Source: Marinomonas rhizomae
GTDB lineage: Bacteria > Pseudomonadota > Gammaproteobacteria > Pseudomonadales > Marinomonadaceae
Direction: 5' to 3'
DNA length: 64,000 nt
Assembly (NCBI RefSeq): GCF_003315485.1
Contig: NZ_QNSE01000006.1
Span: 62,001 to 126,000 of the forward strand
The notes below the pieces were generated by a model that ran no database searches, was not told the origin of the DNA, and saw only the letters and a list, made by a program, of their open reading frames with translations. The position numbers and the translations under genes were made by a program. Below are positions 43,327 through 51,654 of the stretch, in pieces. The stretch's first letter is position 1. Every line of letters starts with the position of its first letter.

Positions 43327-44304
43327 CTATAACTGCCACGCAAAGGTTAACGTTCCATAGCGTGTCAATTTATCCATCTCACGAGCATTTTCACGACCGT
43401 TTAAACTAAATGGCGCATTAATGGCAAATGACAAGGAAGCGTCATCCCAAGCGTAGGTTAGGCCTGATGTGAACATATTGCTGTTGTGATCATAGTCTAC
43501 AGATCGACTGTCTCGGAAAGTATTGCCATCGGTAAATATTTGATTAAAAGTGTAGTCAAACTTCAATCCAGCATAAACAAACCAACCTCGATTTACGGCT
43601 AATGGATTCGATGCCCGCATATCACTGAGTAGAACTGTAGAGAAAGATTCATTCAGGTTACGACCGTAACGCAACATAAAGCCAGCACCGACATCACTTT
43701 TAAGCGTTCCTACACCGGCTTCCAGCCCTGTTAAAATATCCATATTATTGCTGTCTGATACCCAAGAACGCCAAGTTCTTCCTCGTGAAAAATGAAACAC
43801 TAATTCATTTTCCAATTGCGTATCCCACCCCTTCGGATCTTGAGCTGAGATGATTTTATGTATCGTTTTTTGCGTTTGTTTACCTAAGGCAATTGGCCCC
43901 ACAATACCCAAAGTGGTACTCACTTTATCCGCATAGCCTGGACCTATCGCAATGTAGGTATTAGTAAAACTAATTAATCCAGAATACGGCAAAGAATCTT
44001 CTGATGGGTTAGCCACAGTAAGATCTGAAGGCGTTGTTAATGATTGACCAAAGCTATAGACGTTTACAACTTGACCTGTATTTTTACTAGGCAAACTCCA
44101 TGACAATGGCATCACCCAAGCATCTGGCTTTGGTAATGCCGCCACGTTGTTGTAGACATCGTAAAGTGAGACATAAATACCATTGGTATAGCCATTGTCT
44201 TCATTAACAAAGAAATCATTATCCAATGTAGCCGATACCCAATTGCTCTCAGCATACGCGGGAATTACGAAAAAAACAGATAAGCACAACATCAATTGTC
44301 GCAT
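43327..44304 (-). CDS. LpxR-like outer-membrane lipid A deacylase (DUF2219)
   Basis: A 325-residue outer-membrane beta-barrel with signal peptide MRQLMLCLSVFFVIPAYA. The LpxR-family signature is present: ATLDNDFFVNEDNGYTNGIYVS near the mature N-terminus, LPYSGL, then LGIVGPIALGKQTQKTIHKI with the likely catalytic His, and GWDTQLENELVF. The C-terminus ends in an aromatic strand (GTLTFAWQL), as expected for barrel insertion. LpxR removes the 3'-acyloxyacyl group of lipid A in a Ca-dependent way and changes how the envelope is sensed. Family assignment is good; activity on lipid A is inferred. Confidence 0.82.
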   Translation of the reverse strand: MRQLMLCLSVFFVIPAYAESNWVSATLDNDFFVNEDNGYTNGIYVSLYDVYNNVAALPKPDAWVMPLSWSLPSKNTGQVVNVYSFGQSLTTPSDLTVANPSEDSLPYSGLISFTNTYIAIGPGYADKVSTTLGIVGPIALGKQTQKTIHKIISAQDPKGWDTQLENELVFHFSRGRTWRSWVSDSNNMDILTGLEAGVGTLKSDVGAGFMLRYGRNLNESFSTVLLSDMRASNPLAVNRGWFVYAGLKFDYTFNQIFTDGNTFRDSRSVDYDHNSNMFTSGLTYAWDDASLSFAINAPFSLNGRENAREMDKLTRYGTLTFAWQL

Positions 44305-44743
44305 TAGAACCCTCGTTTTTATTAAACCAATTTCACTGTCAACGATGACATTGTTTGTATCACCCAGACTTATTTTTTACGCTTTCTTATTATCAACAGA
44401 TGTTGACCGCTTAACCTAAGTTACCAATCATTATAAATCGAATACCCATAAACTAAGTCACTCAAGAGTTATAATAATATGGAGATATAAAGATGGTTTT
44501 AACATAAAACTCAAAAACATGACGCTTTGTGCACTAAAAGTGACTTATCTACGTTTAAATCCTCTTACATCAATGGGTTTATTAGCCATTTCCCCATCAC
44601 TAAAATGTGAAGCATTGTTATTATAACGCTCCCTTATCAAATACCGTCCTATATAACATCTATAACCAAAAAGAAATCAGTCGACATTCAATGACTTCCA
44701 ATTCATCTACTCTTTTATCACTTGAGATGGACGGTTTAGCACG
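44305..44743. other. Intergenic region upstream of the lpxR-like gene
   Basis: About 440 AT-rich bases. It should contain the promoter for the minus-strand lpxR-like gene. A 66-codon plus-strand frame at 44607-44807 runs into the terminator hairpin and looks accidental. No RNA gene, repeat or other signal was recognised. Confidence 0.5.
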
Positions 44744-44782
44744 AAAAAAACCACTGTTTGGATCATCCAAACAGTGGTTTTT
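44744..44782 (-). terminator. Strong terminator of the ato operon
   Basis: A long perfect inverted repeat: AACCACTGTTTGGAT (44749-44763) with ATCCAAACAGTGGTT (44765-44779), flanked by seven A on the left and TTTTT on the right. On the minus strand it follows the atoE stop by about 40 bases and ends in a T-run. Confidence 0.92.
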
Positions 44783-44820
44783 CAATCAAAACAAAACCTG
44801 TAATTAAGCTAAATACGCTC

Positions 44821-46197
44821 TTAGAAAATTAAAAATCCCAAACAAATAATCACACCAGAACCGATCAAGGCCATCAAGCAATAACCCATGACGTCTTTTG
44901 CACCAAGCCCAGCAATCGCCAATGCTGGTAATGCCCAGAATGGTTGGATCATGTTAGTCCAGGCATCGCCCCAAGCAATCGCCATAGCCGTTTTCGCGGC
45001 ATCTACCCCAAGAGCAGCACCAGCAGGCATCATAATAGGTGCTTGCACAGCCCATTGACCACCACCAGAAGGTACGAAGAAGTTAACAATACCCGCACTC
45101 AAAAAGGTGAACAGAGGGAAAGTGGTTTCATTAGAAATAGACACAAATGCCTGTGAAATAACACCGGCTAACGAAGCGCCTGAATCACCAGTCGCGGTCA
45201 TCATGCCCATGATGCCGGCATAAAATGGAAATTGCAGCAAAATACCAGAACAGTTACGTGCCCCTTGAGAAATCGAATTCAGCAAACTTTTTGGCGTACC
45301 ATGCAATAAGATAGCCGCGAATAAGAAGGTAAAATTGACGATGTTCAAGTTAAGCGCGAAGCCTTTGGTCACGAAGTAATAAATAATATAAGCAAAGCCC
45401 ATTACGCCCAATGCCAAAGACAAGATACGGCTATTTTCAAGACGCTCAGCTGGCGTCATGTTCTCTTTTTCAACAACGTCGACGACTTGCTCTTCCAACA
45501 GTTCAGCATCAATCGTAATGGTGTCTTGTGGAGCTGGGTGCATCAAACGATTTAATAGCGGAATAGTGACAAACATAACCGCTAAAATCGTCAAGTTCAT
45601 CGGTGAAAAGATGGTTTCTGACGTCGGTATTGCCGCCGTTACCGCGCCATTAGTAACAGCCTCAATATTTTTTCCACCAGCAATAGACAAGGGAATAGAA
45701 CCAGATAAGCCGCCATGCCAAAATAAGAAGCCACTGTACGCTGAAGCGATTAGCAAACGGTAATCCACACCTTTTACTCGCGCGGCGATCTCACGAGCAA
45801 AGATAGCACCTACAACCAAACCAAAGCCCCAGTTTACCCAACACGCCATAGCACTAATAACCGTCACGAGAATAATCGCTTGTCCTGGCGTTGTCGCTAC
45901 ACCAGCCAGCATAGCCAACTTGCGTTTAAACGCGGGCGCACTGGCCATAGCATGTCCCGTCACAACCACCATCGCCATTTGCATAGAGAAACTGAGCAAA
46001 TTCCAAAAACCACCCGCCCATGCGTTTACCACTTGCATTGGCCCTTGCCCTGTACTTGGCATAACAAACAAGAACACAACAAATGTTAATACGATGGCGA
46101 AAATGAAGGGATCGGGTAAGTATCGCTGTAAAAGCGTTACGAAAAATTGGCTTACGCTTTGTAAGACTGTCTTTTTTTGTTCGATAGTGTTCATCAA
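44821..46197 (-). CDS. atoE: Short-chain fatty acid transporter
   Basis: A 458-residue inner-membrane protein of the AtoE/SCFA transporter family, with about ten to twelve helices. Recognisable blocks include RYLPDPFIFAIVLTFVVFLF, AWAGGFWNLLSFSMQMAMVV, WINWGFG-like ACWVNWGFGLVVGAIFAREI, FFVPSGGGQWAVQAPIMMPA and WGDAWTNMIQPFWALPAL. It probably imports acetoacetate or butyrate for the CoA-transferase and thiolase encoded upstream. Its start lies 157 bases after atoB, and the spacer holds a 9-bp tandem repeat right before the ribosome-binding site. Its expression may therefore vary apart from the other ato genes (inference). Confidence 0.91.
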   Translation of the reverse strand: MMNTIEQKKTVLQSVSQFFVTLLQRYLPDPFIFAIVLTFVVFLFVMPSTGQGPMQVVNAWAGGFWNLLSFSMQMAMVVVTGHAMASAPAFKRKLAMLAGVATTPGQAIILVTVISAMACWVNWGFGLVVGAIFAREIAARVKGVDYRLLIASAYSGFLFWHGGLSGSIPLSIAGGKNIEAVTNGAVTAAIPTSETIFSPMNLTILAVMFVTIPLLNRLMHPAPQDTITIDAELLEEQVVDVVEKENMTPAERLENSRILSLALGVMGFAYIIYYFVTKGFALNLNIVNFTFLFAAILLHGTPKSLLNSISQGARNCSGILLQFPFYAGIMGMMTATGDSGASLAGVISQAFVSISNETTFPLFTFLSAGIVNFFVPSGGGQWAVQAPIMMPAGAALGVDAAKTAMAIAWGDAWTNMIQPFWALPALAIAGLGAKDVMGYCLMALIGSGVIICLGFLIF

Positions 46198-46213
46198 TTT
46201 ATCCTGTTTTTTT

Positions 46214-46249
46214 ATATTTTTTATATTTTTTATATTTTTTATATTTTTT
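46214..46249. repeat. Four tandem copies of a 9-bp repeat upstream of atoE
   Basis: Four exact copies of ATATTTTTT, preceded by a T-run and followed by ATTAG. On the minus strand this is a series of AAAAAATAT units ending 16 bases before the atoE ATG, next to its CAGGAT ribosome-binding region. Perfect short repeats at this position can change copy number by slippage and alter promoter or leader spacing. Confidence 0.9.
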
Positions 46250-46354
46250 ATTAGACGATAAAAGCGAAAGCAGAAAGGGGAATCACTAGGAGCCCCCTTT
46301 CTGCTATGCCACTTTATTACGTTTATTTATTTGGTCTATCTAGTACAAAACCTT

Positions 46355-47530
46355 TTAACGAGATACCAACATAGCGACACCCATTCCGCCGCCGATGCAT
46401 AAGGTAGCAAGCCCCTTTTTAAGGTTTTGGCGCTGCATTTCATGAAGCAAGGTCACCAAAATTCGGCAGCCAGATGCTCCAATAGGGTGACCGAGCGCCA
46501 CGGCACCACCATTCACGTTGACTTTTTCACTGTCTAAACCGAGTTCTTTATTGACACAAAGCGCTTGAACCGCGAACGCTTCGTTGGCTTCAATCAAATC
46601 CAGATCGGCCACTTGCCAGTTCGCTTTACTCAATACTTTTTGTGTTGCTGCAATCGGGCCCGTCCCCATAATTTCAGGGTCTACACCCGCGGCACTTGCC
46701 GCTTCAATTACCGCTAATACTGGTAAACCTAAACGCTTAGCTTCAACATCTGAAGTTACAATGACCATGGCTGCGCCATCGTTTAAAGTAGACGCATTAC
46801 CCGCGGTGACTGTGCCTTCTTTAGCAAATGCAGGGCGTAATTTCGCTAACGATTCAACACTGGTTGAAGGGCGAATTTGTTCATCTGCATCCACAATGAC
46901 TGGCTCGCCTTTACGCTGTGGAATGGAAACCGGCAAGATCTCTTCAACAAAACGACCTGTCGTTTGCGCCTGTGTGGCTTTTTGTTGAGAGTTTGCAGCA
47001 AAGGCGTCTTGCTCTTGGCGACTGATGTCCCAATGTTTGGCAATGTTTTCCGCTGTTTGCCCCATGTGATAATCGTTAAACGCATCCCACAAACCGTCGG
47101 TTACCATGGAATCTAACAATTCCCAGTTGCCCATTTTTTTACCAGAACGACTGTTTGGTAATACGTGCGCAGCCTGGCTCATGCTTTCTTGCCCGCCAGC
47201 GACAACCATGTTGGCATCGCCATTTAATACGGCTTGTGCTGCAAGTTGTACGGCTTTCAAACCGGAGCCACACACTTTATTGATCGTCATCGCCGATACA
47301 TGTTTTGGTAGACCAGAATGAACCGCAGTTTGCCGAGCAGGGTTTTGACCACACCCTGCGGTCAGTACTTGACCTAAAATAACTTCGTCAATGTTCTCTT
47401 TTAAGATAGGGTGTTTGGCTAACATGCCAGACAATAATTGGGTACCTAGTTGTACGCCACTCAATGAAGATAAAGCCCCATTAAAAGCACCGATTGGTGT
47501 TCTTGCTGCAGCAACGATAACGGCCTTCAT
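46355..47530 (-). CDS. atoB: Acetyl-CoA acetyltransferase (thiolase II)
   Basis: A 391-residue thiolase. It shows the acyl-enzyme Cys in NKVCGSGLKA near residue 88, the catalytic His in GHPIGASGCRI near 345, and the second Cys in CIGGGMG near 375. The N-terminus AARTPIGAFNGALSSL is typical. It cleaves acetoacetyl-CoA to two acetyl-CoA in short-chain fatty acid breakdown, or runs in reverse for polyhydroxybutyrate synthesis. Its place after atoD and atoA on the same strand supports the degradative role. Confidence 0.94.
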   Translation of the reverse strand: MKAVIVAAARTPIGAFNGALSSLSGVQLGTQLLSGMLAKHPILKENIDEVILGQVLTAGCGQNPARQTAVHSGLPKHVSAMTINKVCGSGLKAVQLAAQAVLNGDANMVVAGGQESMSQAAHVLPNSRSGKKMGNWELLDSMVTDGLWDAFNDYHMGQTAENIAKHWDISRQEQDAFAANSQQKATQAQTTGRFVEEILPVSIPQRKGEPVIVDADEQIRPSTSVESLAKLRPAFAKEGTVTAGNASTLNDGAAMVIVTSDVEAKRLGLPVLAVIEAASAAGVDPEIMGTGPIAATQKVLSKANWQVADLDLIEANEAFAVQALCVNKELGLDSEKVNVNGGAVALGHPIGASGCRILVTLLHEMQRQNLKKGLATLCIGGGMGVAMLVSR

Positions 47531-47587
47531 AAGACAACTCCTATAATTATTATTTGTTGTTCATCGCGGTTAATGATTATTCATCAC

Positions 47588-48247
47588 TCAAGCAAAAACC
47601 ATTTCCGGTACATGATCCGGTACAATGAGTTTGCCTTGTGTTTTTTCGATAATCTCTTCAACGGAGACGCCTGGTGCTCTTTCTTTCAACACAAAAGCGC
47701 CATCTTCAATTTCAAGCCAAGCCAAATCTGTGAGAACTTTTTTGATACAACCTTTACCTGTTAATGGAAGCGAACATGCCGTCAACAGTTTTGACTCGCC
47801 ATTTTTTGAAGCATGAGTCATGGTGACAATAATATTCTCAGCCCCAGCCACCAAATCCATCGCACCACCCATCCCCTTGATAAGTTTGTTAGGAATCATC
47901 CACGACGCGATATTGCCGTTTACATCGACTTCAAAGGCACCCAAAACAGTTAAATCCACATGACCACCGCGGATCATGGCAAAGGATTCAGCCGAGGAGA
48001 AAATCGACGCCCCCTTTACGGTTGTCACGGTTTGTTTACCCGCGTTTATCATGTCCGCATCAATGGTTTCTTCGGTAGGAAACTCGCCCATACCAAGCAA
48101 ACCATTTTCTGACTGCAGCATCACATCCATATTTTTGGGAACGTAATTAGCAACCAAAGTAGGAATACCGATACCAAGATTCACGTAAAAACCGTCTTGT
48201 AGTTCTTGGGCAACACGTTGCGCCATTTGCTCTCTAGTAAGTGACAT
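47588..48247 (-). CDS. atoA: Acetate/3-oxoacid CoA-transferase subunit beta
   Basis: A 219-residue CoA-transferase B subunit. SENGLLGMG holds the catalytic Glu that forms the glutamyl-CoA intermediate. NLGIGIPTLVANYVP, GAFEVDVNGNIASWMIPNKLIKGMGGAMDLV and the terminal TQGKLIVPDHVPEM match the AtoA/ScoB pattern. It works with the adjacent alpha subunit to move CoA from acyl-CoA to acetoacetate or a related acid. AGAGG precedes the start; the gap to atoD is 27 bases. Confidence 0.94.
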   Translation of the reverse strand: MSLTREQMAQRVAQELQDGFYVNLGIGIPTLVANYVPKNMDVMLQSENGLLGMGEFPTEETIDADMINAGKQTVTTVKGASIFSSAESFAMIRGGHVDLTVLGAFEVDVNGNIASWMIPNKLIKGMGGAMDLVAGAENIIVTMTHASKNGESKLLTACSLPLTGKGCIKKVLTDLAWLEIEDGAFVLKERAPGVSVEEIIEKTQGKLIVPDHVPEMVFA

Positions 48248-48274
48248 AAGAAACCTCTTTTTTATTCTGTTGTT

Positions 48275-48979
48275 TTATTCTGCTGTCTTCACGGTTCTTT
48301 TTTCGATGCGTTTCTCAAATGTGCCGAGAACAACTCGATCCACATAGATACCAGGCGTATGGATGTGCGCAGGGTCTAATTCGCCAATCTCGACGATTTC
48401 TTCCACTTCTACGACAGTGATTTTGCCAGCAGTTGCGGCCAGAGGATTAAAATTCTGTGCGGTATGGCGATAAACGACGTTGCCATAACGGTCGGCTTTC
48501 CAACCTTTAACGATAGCGAAGTCACCAACGATCGCTTCTTCTAATAGATATTCACGGCCATTAAACTCTTTGGTTTCTTTGCCTTCTGCGACGGGTGTAC
48601 CAACGCCGGTTGCGGTGTAAAAAGCAGGAATACCCGCACCGCCTGCGCGCATTTTTTCGGCCAACGTTCCTTGGGGCGTCAATTCGACTTCTAACTCACC
48701 ATCCAATAGTTGCTTCTCAAACAACGCATTTTCGCCCACATAAGACGACACCATTTTACGCACTTGTTTGTCTTCGAGCAGAATGCCTAAGCCAAAACCA
48801 TCGACTCCGCAGTTATTCGACACAATGGTTAAACCTTTCGTGCCTTTGCGTTTGATTTCAGCGATCAGGTTTTCTGGGATGCCACACAGACCAAAACCGC
48901 CCGCAAGCACCGTCATATCATCTTCTAGCCCGACCATGGCTTCTTCGTAAGAAGCAACGACTTTGTCAAAACCAGCCAT
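48275..48979 (-). CDS. atoD: Acetate/3-oxoacid CoA-transferase subunit alpha
   Basis: A 234-residue CoA-transferase A subunit and first gene of the ato operon. The glycine-rich CoA site is [13 protein letters not shown], followed by [49 protein letters not shown] and [20 protein letters not shown] precedes the ATG. The upstream gap is shared with the divergent MFS gene. No AtoC-type regulator or sigma-54 promoter was seen nearby, unlike in the classical E. coli ato locus. Confidence 0.94.
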   Translation of the reverse strand: MAGFDKVVASYEEAMVGLEDDMTVLAGGFGLCGIPENLIAEIKRKGTKGLTIVSNNCGVDGFGLGILLEDKQVRKMVSSYVGENALFEKQLLDGELEVELTPQGTLAEKMRAGGAGIPAFYTATGVGTPVAEGKETKEFNGREYLLEEAIVGDFAIVKGWKADRYGNVVYRHTAQNFNPLAATAGKITVVEVEEIVEIGELDPAHIHTPGIYVDRVVLGTFEKRIEKRTVKTAE

Positions 48980-49228
48980 ATTATTCTCCTGTCTTTATTA
49001 TTTTTAAATTCCATCCAGTTTGACCCAACACAATAAATTAATTAAATTTGTTTTTTCTATTTATTAATAATTTTTTCAAATTAATAATAAATTTAACTAA
49101 AAATGTGTATAACTAGGATTCTGCTTAGCTACATAGTCAATATTCTAAAATGACTTAACTACCGCTCTCCCATAGTGCATCTCTCATTTTGAAAGCATTT
49201 ATCAGTAGCATTTTCACCCACCTTAATT
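48980..49228. promoter_or_regulatory. Divergent promoter region of ato operon and MFS gene
   Basis: Very AT-rich stretch (for example around 49021-49110). It should hold the atoD promoter on the minus strand and the MFS promoter on the plus strand. Apart from the Fur-like site listed separately at its right end, no clear motif was found. Confidence 0.45.
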
Positions 49229-49247
49229 AATAATGATTATCAAATTC
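49229..49247. promoter_or_regulatory. Candidate Fur box upstream of MFS transporter gene
   Basis: AATAATGATTATCAAATTC matches the 19-bp Fur consensus GATAATGATAATCATTATC at 14 of 19 positions by eye, with the core AATGATTATCA intact. It lies about 20 bases before the ATG, where bound Fur would block transcription. Chance matches occur in AT-rich DNA, so this is a candidate. Confidence 0.45.
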
Positions 49248-49268
49248 ATTTGTTTAAGGAGGAATAAT

Positions 49269-50480
49269 ATGAACCGTAAAATACAAAATGAAACCACCGC
49301 ATTAATGATATTAAACATGCTATGTTTAACGGCTATGATGGCGTTTATTCCAGTAGTTGGTCCTGTAGTACGTAAGTTACAAATGTCAGAATGGCACGGC
49401 GGATTAGTCGTCACCGTCGCGGGGGTATTATGGATGTTTATGGCCCGATATTGGGGGCGTTTAAGCGATCGCCTAGGACGTAAAAAAGTACTGCTGAGAG
49501 CCGCCTCAGGCTATACAGTTAGTTTTTTCTTAATGGCTATTATCTTAGACGTAATGCTTGCCGAGCCACCTCCGCTTTGGGTTTCTTTAGCTGCCCTACT
49601 TATTTTACGAGGATCTGTTGGAGCCTTTTATGCGGCCTTACCCAGTGTCAGCGCCGCTAGAATCGCAGACATCACCGAGCCAAAGAAACGCCCGTCCGCT
49701 ATGGCAAAACTGGGTGTCGCAAATGGCGTCGGTATGGTTGCCGGACCTGCGATAGGCGGTCTATTGGTTCAAGACAGTTTAATATTGCCTCTCTATGCAG
49801 CTATCATGCTTCCCTTATTCGGTATTGTCTGGCTAATCAAAAAAGTCCCTACAGATAAAGAGCATGTCGCTACAACATCGCCTCCGTTAGCACTCAAAGA
49901 CAAACGCTTACGCCTGCCCTTATGGGCTATATTCTTAGCGATGAGCAGCGTGCTTACTGCGCAAATGATCGTTGGCTTCTATACTATGGACATCATACAT
50001 TTAGACGCTCATGATGCCGCTCGCGTAGCTGGAATAGCCATGGCAACCGTTGGCGTGGTGCTGATTTTGGTTCAAGCTGGATTGTCTAAAATGAAAGAGC
50101 TCAATCCTAGATGGTGCATTGCAGTAGGAGCCTTTATTGGTAGTCTGGGCTTTATATTATTAACTGTGTCATCCGGGGTATTTGGTCTTATAACTTGTTA
50201 TGCCATAATCGCATTTGGAATGGCATTCGTTTTTCCTTCAGTACAAGCATTAGCCGCAAATAGAGTAAGTGATAAAGAACAAGGGATTGCCGCAGGGTCA
50301 GTCGCTGCCGTTCAAGGGCTTAGCATGGTTATTACTCCTTTGATTTGCACTTTAGCCTACGAGATAAAACCTCAGATTCCTTATTTAATGGCTGCCATAG
50401 CACTAATCATTTTGACACTGATTACCATGCTCCAAAAAGAAAATAAGGATAAAGTAAAGCCAATTTCTTACTCATCTTAG
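49269..50480 (+). CDS. Major facilitator superfamily transporter
   Basis: A 403-residue MFS protein with 12 predicted helices. ATG at 49269 is chosen because AAGGAGG lies seven bases upstream; the open frame begins 36 bases earlier without a site. The loop 2-3 motif is present (RYWGRLSDRLGRKKVLLRA). GVANGVGMVAGPAIGGLL is the motif C of drug/proton antiporters, and QGIAAGSVAAVQGLSMVITPL is the mirrored segment in the second half. It is probably an exporter. A Fur-like site in its leader suggests iron-related substrates such as a siderophore; no siderophore genes are in the window. Confidence 0.9.
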   Translation: MNRKIQNETTALMILNMLCLTAMMAFIPVVGPVVRKLQMSEWHGGLVVTVAGVLWMFMARYWGRLSDRLGRKKVLLRAASGYTVSFFLMAIILDVMLAEPPPLWVSLAALLILRGSVGAFYAALPSVSAARIADITEPKKRPSAMAKLGVANGVGMVAGPAIGGLLVQDSLILPLYAAIMLPLFGIVWLIKKVPTDKEHVATTSPPLALKDKRLRLPLWAIFLAMSSVLTAQMIVGFYTMDIIHLDAHDAARVAGIAMATVGVVLILVQAGLSKMKELNPRWCIAVGAFIGSLGFILLTVSSGVFGLITCYAIIAFGMAFVFPSVQALAANRVSDKEQGIAAGSVAAVQGLSMVITPLICTLAYEIKPQIPYLMAAIALIILTLITMLQKENKDKVKPISYSS

Positions 50481-50510
50481 ACTATACTTACATCTTAGAA
50501 TTTCTATCTA

Positions 50511-50536
50511 AAAAGCCTCATCAGGCGGAGGCTTTT
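50511..50536 (+). terminator. Terminator after the MFS gene
   Basis: Stem AAAAGCCTC/GAGGCTTTT with an 8-base loop, 31 bases after the MFS stop; the T-run is part of the 3' arm. It separates the MFS gene from the following LysR gene. Confidence 0.82.
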
Positions 50537-50684
50537 CTACACAATAAACAACCTGATTTTTCCTCACTTGTTCAAGATAACCAAGCAAATTTGACTCAAA
50601 GTGACAAATTCTTTAACTTTCCTCCTTACTAATAAGTTTTACAAATAAATAAAACTTAAAAAATTTAACAAACGGGCAAGATAA

Positions 50685-51566
50685 ATGAATATTAAGCAGG
50701 TTCGTGCCTTTTTGGCGGTCTCTCAAACTATGAGTTTTGCCAGCGCCGCCACTCAGCTGCATTTGTCTCAGCCAGCATTGAGTTTATCGATCAAAAGCCT
50801 AGAAGAAAACTTGGGCGGTAAATTACTTACTCGGACAACTCGTCATATCGCTTTAACACCAGAAGGTGAAGCATTAATGCCAATAGCCAGGCGATTGTTG
50901 GCCCAATGGGAAAATGCCGAAGACGAGATGAAGCAACGTTTTGCATTACAGCTTGGTAAAATCACCATTGCTTCCATGCCCTCTTTTGCAGCTTCGTTAC
51001 TACCAAAAGCCATTCGCAATTATCACGCTTCATACCCAAATATTCAGGTCGCCATCGACGACGTGTTGTCTGATGTCGTTGTCGAAATGGTGCGTAATAA
51101 CCAAGTTGAGTTGGGCATATCCTTCGAGCCAAGTAACCTTGTAGATTTATCTTTCCACCCTCTTTATGAAGATAGATTCATCGCGATCTTGCCAAAAAAT
51201 CACCCACTGGAAGCACAAGAAACAATCTCTTGGAGCGCCTTATTGGAATACGATTTCATCACCTTGCAACGCCCTTCCAGTGTTCGCACTATGATTGAAA
51301 GCGCACTCAATAAGACTGGCATCGAACTCAACGTGGCGTTTGATGCTCACCAACTTGTAACAGTGGGTCGCATGGTCAGCGAAGGAATGGGCGTCGCCGT
51401 TGTCCCCGCGCTGTGCCGACAACAATCCATAGAACAAGGCGCGATCTGCCGCCCAGTGATAGAGCCTGAAATTCGCCGTCGCGTAGGCGTCATCTGCCAA
51501 CCCAGATCCAATCTCTCCATAGCTGCTGCCGCCATGCTGGATGTGTTAATTGAGACTTATGCTTGA
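50685..51566 (+). CDS. LysR-family transcriptional regulator
   Basis: A 293-residue LysR regulator. The helix-turn-helix is residues 1-60 (MNIKQVRAFLAVSQTMSFAS, then ATQLHLSQPALSLSIKSLEE). The effector domain contains ITIASMPSFAASLLPKAIRNYH and VSEGMGVAVVPALC. It stands between terminators and is convergent with the aldA-like gene. Its target is unclear: it could act on its own promoter, the MFS gene or the rhamnonate-type operon. The pattern is of the CynR/CbbR-like broad group. Confidence 0.9.
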   Translation: MNIKQVRAFLAVSQTMSFASAATQLHLSQPALSLSIKSLEENLGGKLLTRTTRHIALTPEGEALMPIARRLLAQWENAEDEMKQRFALQLGKITIASMPSFAASLLPKAIRNYHASYPNIQVAIDDVLSDVVVEMVRNNQVELGISFEPSNLVDLSFHPLYEDRFIAILPKNHPLEAQETISWSALLEYDFITLQRPSSVRTMIESALNKTGIELNVAFDAHQLVTVGRMVSEGMGVAVVPALCRQQSIEQGAICRPVIEPEIRRRVGVICQPRSNLSIAAAAMLDVLIETYA

Positions 51567-51600
51567 ACCTATTTATTAAATTGCTTCATGAATAGATAAA

Positions 51601-51630
51601 ATAGCGCTTGAGGTACATCAGGCGCTTTAA
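51601..51630. terminator. Terminator between LysR gene and aldA-like gene
   Basis: Stem AGCGCTTGA/TCAGGCGCT (51603-51611 with 51618-51626, one mismatch), flanked by AAAAT on the left and TTTAAA on the right. It is placed to end both convergent transcripts. Confidence 0.7.
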
Positions 51631-51654
51631 ACAACACTTTATCTGAAACTGAAA

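Noticed and set aside
44607-44807. 66-codon plus-strand ORF before the ato terminator
   Set aside because: It runs through a perfect terminator hairpin, has no ribosome-binding site and no recognisable pattern.
48980-49228. Sigma-54 promoter for the ato operon
   Set aside because: No GG-N10-GC element was recognised upstream of atoD, and there is no AtoC-like activator in the window.
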